Source of the DNA: Flavobacterium sp. SH_e
Lineage (GTDB): Bacteria; Bacteroidota; Bacteroidia; Flavobacteriales; Flavobacteriaceae
Assembly (NCBI RefSeq): GCF_025717045.1
Contig: NZ_JAOVZN010000001.1
Coordinates: 558,001 to 622,000 of the forward strand
Direction: 5' to 3'
Length of the DNA stretch: 64,000 nt
Shown: positions 53,640 to 62,253 of the stretch, in pieces
Layout of the letters: the number at the start of each line of letters is the position of its first letter
Numbering within the stretch: the first letter of the stretch is position 1
Program-made: the position numbers and the translations under genes
The notes under the pieces: model-generated
Seen by the model: the letters and a program-made list of their open reading frames with translations, nothing else
The model's database searches: none
What the model was told of the DNA's origin: nothing

Positions 53640-55025
53640 TTAGTTATTTGAAACTGAATTGGTAATCAATCTCTTTGTTAAGTAATGAAAACGAATATAC
53701 AAACAAATTGCCGCCGCGGTTAAACCTGCCAAAAGTCCGATCCAAACTCCTTGCGCCTTCAATTCGGTGTGTTCTCCCAGATAATATGAAATAGGAAAAC
53801 CAATAACCCAATAGGCTACAAAGGTAATGTACATTGGCACTTTTACATCCTGCAATCCGCGTAAAGCGCCTAACACAACAACCTGAATTCCGTCAGAAAT
53901 CTGGAAAACCGCTGCAATCAAAAGCAATTTTGATGCAATGCCAATTACTTCTTCATTATCTAAAATCTGTCCAGTATTTTCCATATTTAAGAAAATATGA
54001 GGCAGATAATTATGGAAAATGATAAAGAAAATTGCAAAAATCGTTTCTAAAATTATAGCAAGTAAGAATATAGAACGCGCTACAACAATCAGTTTTTTAT
54101 AATCCATTAAACCTCTTTGGTTGCTTACACGCACCATGGATGTTACGCTTAATCCCATTGCAAACATAAAAGTCATCGATGCCAAACTTAAAGCAATTTG
54201 ATTTGCCGCCTGACTTGTTTTCCCAATGTTTCCGCAAAGCCAAATGGAAGCTGTAAACAAAACCACTTCAAAAAGCATTTGCATTGCAGAAGGAAATCCG
54301 ATGCTGATTATCTTTTTTATTGTTGCTTTTTGAATTTCATTAAAACTGAAACCTTTAAAAAAGCGTTTTAAATCATCTCTTCGCGAAAGCATAATATGCA
54401 TGAACATCACCAAAAATATTCTTGAAATTACAGTTCCTAAAGCTGCACCGATAATTCCCATTTTAGGAAAAATCCAGATTCCATAGATTAAAACATAGTT
54501 TATTCCAACGTGAAGCACATTTGCCATTACCATAGCATACATTGAATATTTGGTTAATGACATTCCGTCTGCAAATTGTTTATATCCTTGATACATAACT
54601 AATGGAATCAATGAAAAAGCAACCCAACCTAAATAAGGTTTTGCAAGCACGATAACATCTGCTGGCTGTTTTAACAATTCCATAATTGGTTTGGCAAACA
54701 TAATTACCGTAAAAAGTACCAATCCTAAAATGGTACAAAGAAATAATCCATGATGAAATGCAGAACGAATTTTAGTATCATTTTTTTCTGCGTCACCTTC
54801 AGCTACAATTGGTGTAATAGCTGTCGAAAATCCAATTCCTAAAGACATTGCAATAAAAATCATACTGTTACCAAGTGAAACTGCCGCCAATTCTGTACTT
54901 CCAATTTTGCCCACCATTATATTATCGACAATACCAATTAAAGTATGTCCGACCATACCCAAAATTACGGGATATGCCAGTCTTAAATTATACGAAAACT
55001 CTTTGGTGTACTGCTTTAAATTCAC
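53640..55025 (-). CDS. MATE family efflux transporter
   Basis: 461 residues with 12 membrane helices. NorM-type features: Y-P-V-I-L-G-M-V-G-H-T-L-I-G-I-V-D-N-I-M-V-G, and A-A-N-Q-I-A-L-S-L-A-S in the second half. Exports organic cations or drugs in exchange for Na+ or H+. A TATCTTTG -7 element with a TTG 22 bp upstream precedes it. Confidence 0.92.
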   Translation of the reverse strand: MNLKQYTKEFSYNLRLAYPVILGMVGHTLIGIVDNIMVGKIGSTELAAVSLGNSMIFIAMSLGIGFSTAITPIVAEGDAEKNDTKIRSAFHHGLFLCTILGLVLFTVIMFAKPIMELLKQPADVIVLAKPYLGWVAFSLIPLVMYQGYKQFADGMSLTKYSMYAMVMANVLHVGINYVLIYGIWIFPKMGIIGAALGTVISRIFLVMFMHIMLSRRDDLKRFFKGFSFNEIQKATIKKIISIGFPSAMQMLFEVVLFTASIWLCGNIGKTSQAANQIALSLASMTFMFAMGLSVTSMVRVSNQRGLMDYKKLIVVARSIFLLAIILETIFAIFFIIFHNYLPHIFLNMENTGQILDNEEVIGIASKLLLIAAVFQISDGIQVVVLGALRGLQDVKVPMYITFVAYWVIGFPISYYLGEHTELKAQGVWIGLLAGLTAAAICLYIRFHYLTKRLITNSVSNN

Positions 55026-55045
55026 TTGTATTCAATTTTAGTCGG

Positions 55046-55078
55046 CAAAGATAGTCAGAAGCTTCGAATTCTATCCAA
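55046..55078 (-). promoter_or_regulatory. Promoter for the MATE gene
   Basis: On the minus strand: TTG (55078-55076), 22-bp spacer, TATCTTTG (55053-55046), about 21 bp before the ATG. Confidence 0.55.
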
Positions 55079-55215
55079 TTAATAAAAATATATCCCAATT
55101 TTAAGGCAAAAATAAGACGAACTCAATATTATGTAACGATTTTTAAAAATTGTATAACAAACTCCAAACGCCTTGCATATAATTTTACATTATAGAAATT
55201 TCAAAAATATAAGCC

Positions 55216-55734
55216 ATGAAAAAATTACAGATGTTATGCCTAGCTGCGTTCACGTTTTTATTTGCCAACACAACTTTTGCTCAAGAAACAGAAGCAACAA
55301 ATTACGATCAAGGTTTTAGATTGGGAGTCGGGATAAATGGAGGACTTCCAACCGATAACGATTATGACTGGTCTCTTGGGGGAGATGTTCGTTTACAGTA
55401 TGATCTTTCCAAAAAAACATCTTTGACCTTAACAACGGGATTTACCAATTTATTTATGGGAAAAGACGATCTTGGAAATGACATAAAAGATCTTGGGTTC
55501 ATTCCAGCAAAAGCGGGTTTTAAAGCTTTTGTTTTAAAAGATCAATTTTATGTTTTAGGAGAGCTTGGTGCTGGTTTCGCAGTAACAAATGGTTATGACC
55601 AAACAACGTTTTTATGGTCTCCAGGTATTGGATATGCCAACAAGTACATCGACTTAAGTGTTCGTTATGAAGATTATCATGATTTTAGAACCAATCAAGT
55701 AGCACTGCGTGTTGCTTATGGTTTTAAACTATAA
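55216..55734 (+). CDS. Small outer membrane beta-barrel protein
   Basis: 172 residues. Signal peptide MKKLQMLCLAAFTFLFANTTFAQ, then about eight amphipathic strands (FRLGVGINGG, W-S-L-G-G-D-V-R-L-Q-Y-D-L, T-S-L-T-L-T-T-G-F-T, Y-V-L-G-E-L-G-A-G-F) and C-terminal L-R-V-A-Y-G-F-K-L. Resembles OmpW/PorT-size barrels; exact family not assigned. Own terminator. Confidence 0.75.
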   Translation: MKKLQMLCLAAFTFLFANTTFAQETEATNYDQGFRLGVGINGGLPTDNDYDWSLGGDVRLQYDLSKKTSLTLTTGFTNLFMGKDDLGNDIKDLGFIPAKAGFKAFVLKDQFYVLGELGAGFAVTNGYDQTTFLWSPGIGYANKYIDLSVRYEDYHDFRTNQVALRVAYGFKL

Positions 55735-55767
55735 AAAATAGGTTTAATTTATTATTTTGTTTTTGGT

Positions 55768-55805
55768 AAAACCCGACAGTCTGAGGAGTCTGTCGGGTTT
55801 TTTAT
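55768..55805 (+). terminator. Terminator after the beta-barrel gene
   Basis: AAAACCCGACAG (55768-55779) pairs with CTGTCGGGTTTT (55790-55801), followed by T residues. Confidence 0.88.
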
Positions 55806-55898
55806 TTTAAATCAATTTAAAAAATAATCCGAAAAAATAAATCCTGTAGCATTTCATCTTTTTCATTTTTTATATAATAAATATACTACTTTTACGAA

Positions 55899-55917
55899 TC
55901 CCGATAAATTATCGGGA
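55899..55917. repeat. Short palindrome TCCCGATAAATTATCGGGA
   Basis: A perfect 9-bp inverted repeat with a 1-bp centre, no T tract, located between a likely promoter and the next ATG. I recall similar TCCCGAT...ATCGGGA palindromes as dispersed repeats in Flavobacterium; only one copy is here. Confidence 0.45.
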
Positions 55918-55953
55918 ACGCCATTCATTGCAATATTCTACAAGAAAAACTTC

Positions 55954-56790
55954 ATGGAAAAATTCACATTAGAAATATTATTTCAAATTATCGGAATCGG
56001 CTCAGCATCGGGATTATTTTTCAATAATGACGCGCTTTATGTAATTGGAGACAACAGCGGATTCTTATACGAATACAATATGCAGAATCAGCAATTGAAT
56101 CAGCATGCTTTAATTGACAATCCTACACAGAATATTCCGAAAAACCTAAAACCCGATTTTGAATCGATTACGCATCACAATGATACTCTTTATGTTTTTG
56201 GTTCAGGTTCAACCGAAAACCGAAACAAAATGATTGAATTTGATTTAAAATCAAAAAGCGTTTTAAAGAAAAATAATCTGGTTGATTTATATGCTTTAAT
56301 GCAAAGCTTCGGCGAAATAAAACCAGAAGATTTTAATTTGGAGGGTTCTATTTTTGATGGAGAAAATTGGTTTTTATTTAATCGTGGAAATGGCGTTTCA
56401 AACAAAAACACGATTTTTACTATTCATGCTAAAAAACTAGACGAAGAATTTGCTTTAATTGCTGTCAACTACAAACTGCCTAAAATAAAAGGTGTTCGCT
56501 CTAGTTTTACTGATGCTGTTTTGGTCGATGATAAAATCTATTTCCTTTCAACCGCAGAAGACACCAAATCAACTTATGATGATGGCGCAATTTTAGGAAG
56601 TTTCATCGGAAGAATCGATGTAAAAACCATGAAAATTGATTTCACTCAAAAAATTACCTCAACCAATAAATTTGAAGGTCTGACTCTTTATAAAAAAGAA
56701 AATAATAAAATTGAGTTTTTGCTTTGCGAAGACAATGACACAGAAGTTTTAGAAACCAAGATTTATAAATTGACATTGCCGATTAAATAA
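55954..56790 (+). CDS. Beta-propeller-like protein (DUF6929-like)
   Basis: 278 residues without a signal peptide. Repeating strands: S-G-L-F-F-N-N-D-A-L-Y-V-I-G-D-N-S-G-F-L-Y-E, F-E-S-I-T-H-H-N-D-T-L-Y-V-F-G-S-G-S, F-E-G-L-T-L-Y-K-K-E. The E-S/G-I/L-T pattern of a six-bladed propeller links it loosely to 27550-28515. The DUF name is from memory. Function unknown; likely cytoplasmic. Confidence 0.65.
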   Translation: MEKFTLEILFQIIGIGSASGLFFNNDALYVIGDNSGFLYEYNMQNQQLNQHALIDNPTQNIPKNLKPDFESITHHNDTLYVFGSGSTENRNKMIEFDLKSKSVLKKNNLVDLYALMQSFGEIKPEDFNLEGSIFDGENWFLFNRGNGVSNKNTIFTIHAKKLDEEFALIAVNYKLPKIKGVRSSFTDAVLVDDKIYFLSTAEDTKSTYDDGAILGSFIGRIDVKTMKIDFTQKITSTNKFEGLTLYKKENNKIEFLLCEDNDTEVLETKIYKLTLPIK

Positions 56791-56813
56791 ATCTATTCGA
56801 TTACAATATTATC

Positions 56814-56901
56814 GTAGAGACGAACGCGCAGGGCGTCTACACAAAGATTGTCGACACAGATTGATTTACGTGACTTTAGACGCACTGCAGTACGTCTCTA
56901 C
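56814..56901. repeat. Nested GTAGAGACG palindromes
   Basis: Outer arms GTAGAGACG (56814-56822) and CGTCTCTAC (56893-56901) are perfect; inner GCGTCTA (56833-56839) and TAGACGC (56877-56883) are also perfect. Probable dispersed repeat; directly followed by a CTTTGAACC-type arm at 56908-56933. Confidence 0.6.
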
Positions 56902-56907
56902 AGAAAA

Positions 56908-56933
56908 CCTTTGCACCTTTGTAACTTTGAACC
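56908..56933. repeat. Single word-repeat arm (CTTTGAACC family)
   Basis: CCTTTGCACCTTTGTAACTT then TGAACC, the same words as at 46961-46993 and 51311-51335, without an inverted partner here. Confidence 0.55.
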
Positions 56934-57016
56934 TAAAAAAAAATATTTCAATATTTTTTTACCCCTCTCCCAACCTTTTTATCTTTTTATCTCTCTATAC
57001 AAGAAAGACAACAATT

Positions 57017-57553
57017 GTGATAAACGAAACTCAAATAGCAAACTGTAAAAAAATGCACCGCGACGCCCAGCGTCAGGTGTACGAATACATGGCGCCAAAG
57101 TTGTACCGCCTTTGCAAAAGATATTTAAAAAAGGAAGAGGAAATCGAAGAAGCTTTGGCCGATTCGTTCTTTACTATTTTCACCAAACTCGATCAGTTAA
57201 AAGAAGCTTATGCTTTTGAAGCTTGGGCTAGAAGAATAACTGTAAATCATTGTTTGGCGACCATTAGAAAAGCGACCAACTTTAATATGTATCTCGACGA
57301 TGTAAAGCTGATATCTCAGCCTTCTGTCGACGAACTGAATACATTGGAAGAAGAAGATTTACTTAATTTATTAAACCACATTCCAGACGGCTGTAAAACT
57401 ATTTTTAACCTTTTTGTTATTGAAGGTTTCTCTCATAAAGAAATAGCCGAAATGCTGAAGATTTCTGAAGGCACCTCAAAATCACAATTGAATGCCGCCA
57501 AGACCAAACTGAAAGAACTGGTTAATAAACTGTATTATAAAAAAGCAAAATAG
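57017..57553 (+). CDS. ECF-type RNA polymerase sigma factor
   Basis: 178 residues from GTG 57017. Longer readings start within the intergenic repeat region and are rejected. Region 2: Q-R-Q-V-Y-E-Y-M-A-P-K-L-Y-R-L-C-K-R-Y, E-A-L-A-D-S-F-F-T-I-F and F-E-A-W-A-R-R-I-T-V-N. Region 4: C-K-T-I-F-N-L-F-V-I-E-G-F-S-H-K-E-I-A-E-M-L and G-T-S-K-S-Q-L-N-A-A. First gene of a three-gene unit; the next start is 2 bp after its stop. Confidence 0.9.
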   Translation: MINETQIANCKKMHRDAQRQVYEYMAPKLYRLCKRYLKKEEEIEEALADSFFTIFTKLDQLKEAYAFEAWARRITVNHCLATIRKATNFNMYLDDVKLISQPSVDELNTLEEEDLLNLLNHIPDGCKTIFNLFVIEGFSHKEIAEMLKISEGTSKSQLNAAKTKLKELVNKLYYKKAK

Positions 57554-57555
57554 TC

Positions 57556-58527
57556 ATGGACAATCAAGATAAATTATTCGATAAAATAAAAGAAGCTTCG
57601 CAAAAAGCCGAGTTTCAAGACTTTCCTGCAATGGAAAAAGTCTGGTCGCGTGTTGAAGAAAAACTGGACAAAAAGGAAGATAAAAAAACAATCGTTTTAT
57701 GGAAAAAAATTGCGGTTGCCGCTTCTCTTCTATTATTGATTTCACTGGGATATCAATTTTTACATTCAGATAAAGAAATTGCAACAGAAACAACAAAAGT
57801 AGTTTTTGACGAAAAAGCAAAAGAAAAACCTCAAGAGCCTACTTCAAATAAAATTATAACTCCACCTTCTGATTCTGAAATGGTTTCTAACGAAGAAGCA
57901 GTTAAAATTTTAGAAAATCAAACTAAAAATAAAGAACGAGTTGCTATTCAAGAGCCAGTTGTTTCAAACACAGCGCCTATTTTGGATCTTCCAGCTGCAA
58001 ATATTACTTCGGAAGCTGCAGTTTCTGCAAACGAACCTTTAAAAGCCGAAGAGCAAAATGAAGAAGCTGACAATTATGTTGCTTCGAAAAAAGATGCTCT
58101 AGCAGAAAAAAGTTATTCTGACACAAAAGAAAGACAATCTGCAAAAGTTGCTTATGCTGCTGCACCTGCTCAAAAAGATAAGAAAAGCACTCCTTTAATC
58201 GTTCTTAACGGAAATGCTATGGCGCATAGCGATGATGCAAAAAGAGATAAAATGATACAAGCTGAAATACCAAATTTAGATCCTGAAAATGTTGATTCGC
58301 TAATGATTTTAGAAGAGCCTTTATATATCATTGATGGCATTTATTATTCAGAAAATGATTTGTTTGGTAAAAATCCAACAAGTCCATACGCGCCTTTAGA
58401 TCGCCAAGAAATAAAAACGATAACTATTTTACAGGACCTTGAAGCTACTGAAAAATATGGCGAAAGAGGAAAAAAAGGTGTTGTAATTATAACTACAAAA
58501 AACGGAAAACCTACTCCGAAAAAATAG
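57556..58527 (+). CDS. Membrane anti-sigma-like protein with TonB-plug-like C-terminus
   Basis: 323 residues. The cytoplasmic N-terminus (1-48, with F-P-A-M-E-K-V-W-S-R-V-E-E-K-L) matches Bacteroidota anti-sigma/regulatory proteins; one membrane helix lies at about 49-69 (IAVAASLLLLISLGYQFL). A long low-complexity periplasmic stretch follows, then residues about 255-318 resemble a SusC-type plug end: PLYIIDGIYYSEND, I-K-T-I-T-I-L-Q-D-L-E-A-T-E-K-Y-G and RGKKGVVIITTKNGKP. The start overlaps the sigma gene region by spacing of 2 bp. Anti-sigma function is inferred from position and topology. Confidence 0.75.
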   Translation: MDNQDKLFDKIKEASQKAEFQDFPAMEKVWSRVEEKLDKKEDKKTIVLWKKIAVAASLLLLISLGYQFLHSDKEIATETTKVVFDEKAKEKPQEPTSNKIITPPSDSEMVSNEEAVKILENQTKNKERVAIQEPVVSNTAPILDLPAANITSEAAVSANEPLKAEEQNEEADNYVASKKDALAEKSYSDTKERQSAKVAYAAAPAQKDKKSTPLIVLNGNAMAHSDDAKRDKMIQAEIPNLDPENVDSLMILEEPLYIIDGIYYSENDLFGKNPTSPYAPLDRQEIKTITILQDLEATEKYGERGKKGVVIITTKNGKPTPKK

Positions 58528-58533
58528 TTTCAT

Positions 58534-58564
58534 GCTTTGTCAAAGTCTGCAGCTTTGACAAAGC
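58534..58564 (+). other. Intra-operon hairpin
   Basis: GCTTTGTCAAAG (58534-58545) and CTTTGACAAAGC (58553-58564) form a perfect 12-bp stem with a 7-nt loop and no T tract. It sits between the anti-sigma-like gene and the vWA gene, so it may set relative expression or protect mRNA. Confidence 0.6.
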
Positions 58565-58597
58565 AAAATCAAAACATTAATTCTAAAACTTATTATC

Positions 58598-60763
58598 ATG
58601 AAAAGTCTAAAACTTATTTCATCAGCCATTGCTATGCTTATATGTTTCGTAACCATGGCACAAGAAAGAACAATTACTGGAACAGTTACAGATGAATCTA
58701 AGACACCTCTTCCTGGCGTTCAAATAATTATTAAAGGCACTAAAAAGTATGCCCAAACCGATTTTGATGGAAGATATTCTATTCAAGCTCAAAAAGGAGA
58801 TGCTCTTGTTTTTAGCTATGTAGGTTTGGATACTCAAACCTTTTATGTACAATCGTCAAATATTATCAACGTTGAACTAAAAAGTAGCCATGCTGAATTA
58901 CAAGAAGTTGTAGTTGTGGGTTATGGAAGAAGTAATTCTGAATACGAAGACAGAAGTTATGCACGTGCTGAAAGAAGAAAAGAAAAAAGAGAGGCCTCAA
59001 AAGCGCTTCAAGGAAAAGTTGCTGGAATTCAGGTTTCCAATACTATTGCATATGTTTCTAGCCCGACCCCTACTGTTACGATTCGCAGTACTGCATCAAT
59101 TTCTCCTAAAAATGAACCAATCTATATTGTCGATGGAGTTAAGATGAAAGCCAATCAAATGTCAAAAATTAATCCGAATGATATTAAAGATTTAAAAGTG
59201 CTGAAAGATGATGCCGCAACTTCAATTTATGGAAGCAAAGCTTCAAATGGCGTTGTGGTTATTTCTACCAAAGATGAACTTTACAAAAATCTTACTGAAA
59301 AAGAATTGGACAAAAAACTAAATATTATGCCAATTCCAACAGAACCAACTCAGGAAGATTACGATTCTTTTGTAGAAAATGCTTTCGAAAGTCCGAAAAC
59401 TGCGCCACTTTCTACATTTTCTATAGATGTTGATAATGCTTCTTATACCAATATAAGACGATTTTTAAACAATGGACAGCAAGTTCCAAAAGATGCCGTT
59501 CGTGTTGAAGAAATGGTTAATTTCTTTAAATATACTTATCCGCAGCCAAAAAACGAGCATCCGTTTTCAATCAATACTGAAGTGAGCGATTCGCCTTGGA
59601 ACTCAAAAAATAAAATCTTGAAAATTGGTCTACAAGGAAAAAATATTCCAACGGAAGATTTACCAGCTTCAAACCTTGTTTTCTTAATTGATGTTTCTGG
59701 ATCTATGGAAGACATGAACAAATTGCCTTTACTAAAACAATCGTTGAAAATTTTGGTTGACGAATTAAGACCAAAAGATAAAGTAGCGATTGTAGTTTAT
59801 GCGGGTGCAGCGGGACTAGTTTTACCTCCAACTTCTGGAGATGAGAAAAAAACAATTATTAATGCATTAGATAATTTACAAGCTGGAGGAAGTACTGCGG
59901 GCGGTGCAGGAATTGAACTGGCTTATAAAATTGCTGCTGAAAATTTCATTAAAAGCGGAAACAACAGAGTAATCTTGGCTACTGACGGAGATTTCAACGT
60001 TGGAAGTTCTTCCAATTCTGATATGGAAAAATTAATTGAAGAAAAAAGAAAAACAGGCGTTTTCTTGACTTGTTTAGGTTATGGAATGGGAAATTACAAA
60101 GACAGCAAAATGGAAATCTTGGCCGATAAAGGAAACGGAAATTATGCTTATATCGATAATATTCAAGAAGCAAATCGGTTTTTAGGAAAAGAATTCAAAG
60201 GTTCGATGTTTGCTATCGCGAAAGATGTAAAAATCCAAATCGAATTTAATCCGAAGCAAGTTCAGTCTTATCGTTTGATTGGTTATGAAAACAGAAAATT
60301 GCGTCCAGAAGATTTTAAAAACGATGCAATTGATGCTGGAGAATTGGGAAGCAATCACACCGTTACGGCTTTATATGAAATTATTCCAACTGGAGTAAAA
60401 AGTGATTATTTAGCAGAACAGCCAGATGATTTAAAATACACTAAAACAGAAACTAGTTCGAATAATTATAGCAACGAATTGGCAACAATTAAATTCCGTT
60501 ACAAAAAACCTGACGGAGAAAAAAGCATCGAAATGGTTCAGACGATCGAAAATAAATCGGTTGCTTTAGAAAAAGCGAGTGATGATATGAAATTTAGTTC
60601 TGCCGTAGCTTGGTTCGGATTGAAATTAAGAGATTCAAAATTAATCGCTGATAAATCTTCTAAAGAAATTATAAAATTAGCGAAGCAAGGAAATTCAAAC
60701 GACGGCGAAGGTTACAAAGCTGAATTTATTCGTTTAGTTGAAACTTCTAAACAGTATAATTAA
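58598..60763 (+). CDS. Secreted plug-vWA fusion protein (CarboxypepD_reg, TonB plug, YfbK-like vWA)
   Basis: 721 residues. Signal peptide MKSLKLISSAIAMLICFVTMAQ; a carboxypeptidase-D-regulatory-like domain (about 25-100, TGTVTDESKTPLPGVQIIIKG); SusC-type plug (about 105-228, E-V-V-V-V-G-Y-G, P-I-Y-I-V-D-G-V and SIYGSKASNGVVVISTK); YfbK N-terminal part (about 250-345); vWA domain with MIDAS DVSGSMED at 365-372 and ATDGDFNVG; and a DUF3520-like end. It has no beta barrel, unlike a TonB receptor. Third gene of the sigma/anti-sigma operon. Likely periplasmic or outer-membrane associated; role unknown. Confidence 0.85.
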   Translation: MKSLKLISSAIAMLICFVTMAQERTITGTVTDESKTPLPGVQIIIKGTKKYAQTDFDGRYSIQAQKGDALVFSYVGLDTQTFYVQSSNIINVELKSSHAELQEVVVVGYGRSNSEYEDRSYARAERRKEKREASKALQGKVAGIQVSNTIAYVSSPTPTVTIRSTASISPKNEPIYIVDGVKMKANQMSKINPNDIKDLKVLKDDAATSIYGSKASNGVVVISTKDELYKNLTEKELDKKLNIMPIPTEPTQEDYDSFVENAFESPKTAPLSTFSIDVDNASYTNIRRFLNNGQQVPKDAVRVEEMVNFFKYTYPQPKNEHPFSINTEVSDSPWNSKNKILKIGLQGKNIPTEDLPASNLVFLIDVSGSMEDMNKLPLLKQSLKILVDELRPKDKVAIVVYAGAAGLVLPPTSGDEKKTIINALDNLQAGGSTAGGAGIELAYKIAAENFIKSGNNRVILATDGDFNVGSSSNSDMEKLIEEKRKTGVFLTCLGYGMGNYKDSKMEILADKGNGNYAYIDNIQEANRFLGKEFKGSMFAIAKDVKIQIEFNPKQVQSYRLIGYENRKLRPEDFKNDAIDAGELGSNHTVTALYEIIPTGVKSDYLAEQPDDLKYTKTETSSNNYSNELATIKFRYKKPDGEKSIEMVQTIENKSVALEKASDDMKFSSAVAWFGLKLRDSKLIADKSSKEIIKLAKQGNSNDGEGYKAEFIRLVETSKQYN

Positions 60764-60775
60764 TAAATATTGTAT

Positions 60776-60783
60776 TACATTTG
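60776..60783 (+). promoter_or_regulatory. -7 element for the scramblase-like gene
   Basis: TACATTTG, an exact TAnnTTTG, 33 bp before the ATG at 60817. Confidence 0.5.
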
Positions 60784-60816
60784 CGGCTTTATTTTTAAAA
60801 CTTATATTACACACGT

Positions 60817-61404
60817 ATGAATCCTATTTTAAGCCAAAATCTATTTTTAGTAAAAGAACATATTGGAATGTTCAAAGCCGCAAACAATTACGACATCTAC
60901 GATCCAGAAACTAACCAAATCATAATGAACTGCCGAGAAAACAATCTTGGTTTTTTCACAAAAGTATTCCGTTTTACAGATTACAAAAGAGCAACTCCGT
61001 TTAATGTTGAAATTACAACTCCTTCTGGCGAAAAGTTAATTACCGTAAGAAGAGGTGTTGCTATATTCAGATCGACTGTTGAAGTATTGGATGAAAAAGA
61101 TCGTTTGGTTGGAACTTTCAAACAAAAATTCTTTTCGATTGGAGGAAAGTTTGACATCTTGGACAAAAATGAAAAACCTGTTGCAACGTTACAAGGAAAA
61201 TGGACTGGTTGGGATTTTAAATTCTCGCACGAAGGAAAACAATTGGCTCAAGTTAGTAAAAAATGGGCAGGTTTAGGTAAAGAGTTTTTCACAAGCGCAG
61301 ATAATTATGTACTTCAAATTGAAGATACCGTTGCAACTGATAGTCCGTTGAGACAGTTAATTTTAGGAGCTGTTATGTGCATTGACATGGTTCTTAAAGA
61401 ATAA
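60817..61404 (+). CDS. LURP-one/phospholipid scramblase-like protein
   Basis: 195 residues. A 12-strand tubby-like barrel is suggested by H-I-G-M-F-K-A-A-N-N-Y-D-I-Y-D, R-G-V-A-I-F-R-S-T-V-E-V-L-D, IGGKFDILDKNEKPVATLQG and FKFSHEGKQLAQVSKKWAG; the ending L-I-L-G-A-V-M-C-I-D-M-V-L is a hydrophobic helix that could be membrane-buried. Family name is certain in outline; scrambling activity in bacteria is not established. Monocistronic. Confidence 0.8.
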   Translation: MNPILSQNLFLVKEHIGMFKAANNYDIYDPETNQIIMNCRENNLGFFTKVFRFTDYKRATPFNVEITTPSGEKLITVRRGVAIFRSTVEVLDEKDRLVGTFKQKFFSIGGKFDILDKNEKPVATLQGKWTGWDFKFSHEGKQLAQVSKKWAGLGKEFFTSADNYVLQIEDTVATDSPLRQLILGAVMCIDMVLKE

Positions 61405-61442
61405 TCGAAAGTTGTTAAACTTAGATTAAGAATACCTTTTAG

Positions 61443-61494
61443 AGCATCATTTTAGTTTTCAAAACCTTATTTTTGTAAGACTTAAAATGATGCT
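61443..61494. promoter_or_regulatory. Perfect 12-bp inverted repeat upstream of the SDR gene
   Basis: AGCATCATTTTA (61443-61454) and TAAAATGATGCT (61483-61494) are perfect complements with 28 bp between, surrounding a TTATTTTTG-like -7 region. Could be a paired operator or a leader hairpin. Confidence 0.4.
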
Positions 61495-61518
61495 TTCTGC
61501 ATTTCTAAAAACACAATC

Positions 61519-62235
61519 ATGACCGACTTAAAAAATAAAAACGCCTTTATTACTGGCGCAGGAAAAGGAATTGGAAAAGCTGTAGCAATTGCTTTGGCTA
61601 AAGAAGGTGTAAACCTGATTTTGGTTTCAAGAACTCAAAAAGACGTAGAACAATTAGCTGACGAAGCTTCTAATTTAGGCGTGAAAGCTTTGGCTTTAAC
61701 AGCTGATGTTTCTGACATCAACTCTATCAATAAAGCTGTAGAAAAAGCTTTGGCTGAATTTAAACACATCGATATTTTAATCAATAGCGCAGGAATTGCT
61801 TCTTTTGGAAAATTCTTAGAATTAGAACCAGAAGCTTGGGAAAGAATTATTCAAGTGAATTTAATGGGAACATATTTCACAACTCGTGCTATTATTCCAA
61901 ATATGATCGAAAGACAAACTGGAGATATTATTAATATTTCATCGACTGCCGGATTAAATGGAAATGCTTTGACAAGTGCTTACAGCGCATCTAAATTTGC
62001 TGTTTTAGGTTTAACCGATTCTCTGATGCAGGAAATGAGAAAACACAATATTCGTGTTACGGCTTTAACGCCAAGTACGGTTGCAACCGACATGGCAAAA
62101 GACTTAAACCTAACTGACGGAAACCCTGAAAAAGTAATGCAGTCTGAAGATATGGCAGATTTAATTATAGCGCAGTTAAAATTAAACCGAAGAGTTTTTA
62201 TTAAAAACAGCAGTATTTGGTCTACTAATCCTTAA
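61519..62235 (+). CDS. Short-chain dehydrogenase/reductase (FabG-like)
   Basis: 238 residues. NADP site GAGKGIGKA (13-21), N-S-A-G-I-A, catalytic Ser in I-N-I-S-S-T-A-G, and Y155-x-x-x-K159 in SAYSASKFA. Classified as 3-ketoacyl reductase-like SDR; no fatty-acid genes are adjacent, so a general carbonyl-reductase role is equally possible. A perfect inverted repeat lies just upstream. Confidence 0.9.
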   Translation: MTDLKNKNAFITGAGKGIGKAVAIALAKEGVNLILVSRTQKDVEQLADEASNLGVKALALTADVSDINSINKAVEKALAEFKHIDILINSAGIASFGKFLELEPEAWERIIQVNLMGTYFTTRAIIPNMIERQTGDIINISSTAGLNGNALTSAYSASKFAVLGLTDSLMQEMRKHNIRVTALTPSTVATDMAKDLNLTDGNPEKVMQSEDMADLIIAQLKLNRRVFIKNSSIWSTNP

Positions 62236-62253
62236 AAAAAATCCAAATTTTTG

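Noticed and set aside
56848..57048. 66-codon frame overlapping the sigma factor leader
   Set aside because: It reads the repeat region in another frame, lacks any domain and conflicts with the GTG start of the sigma gene.
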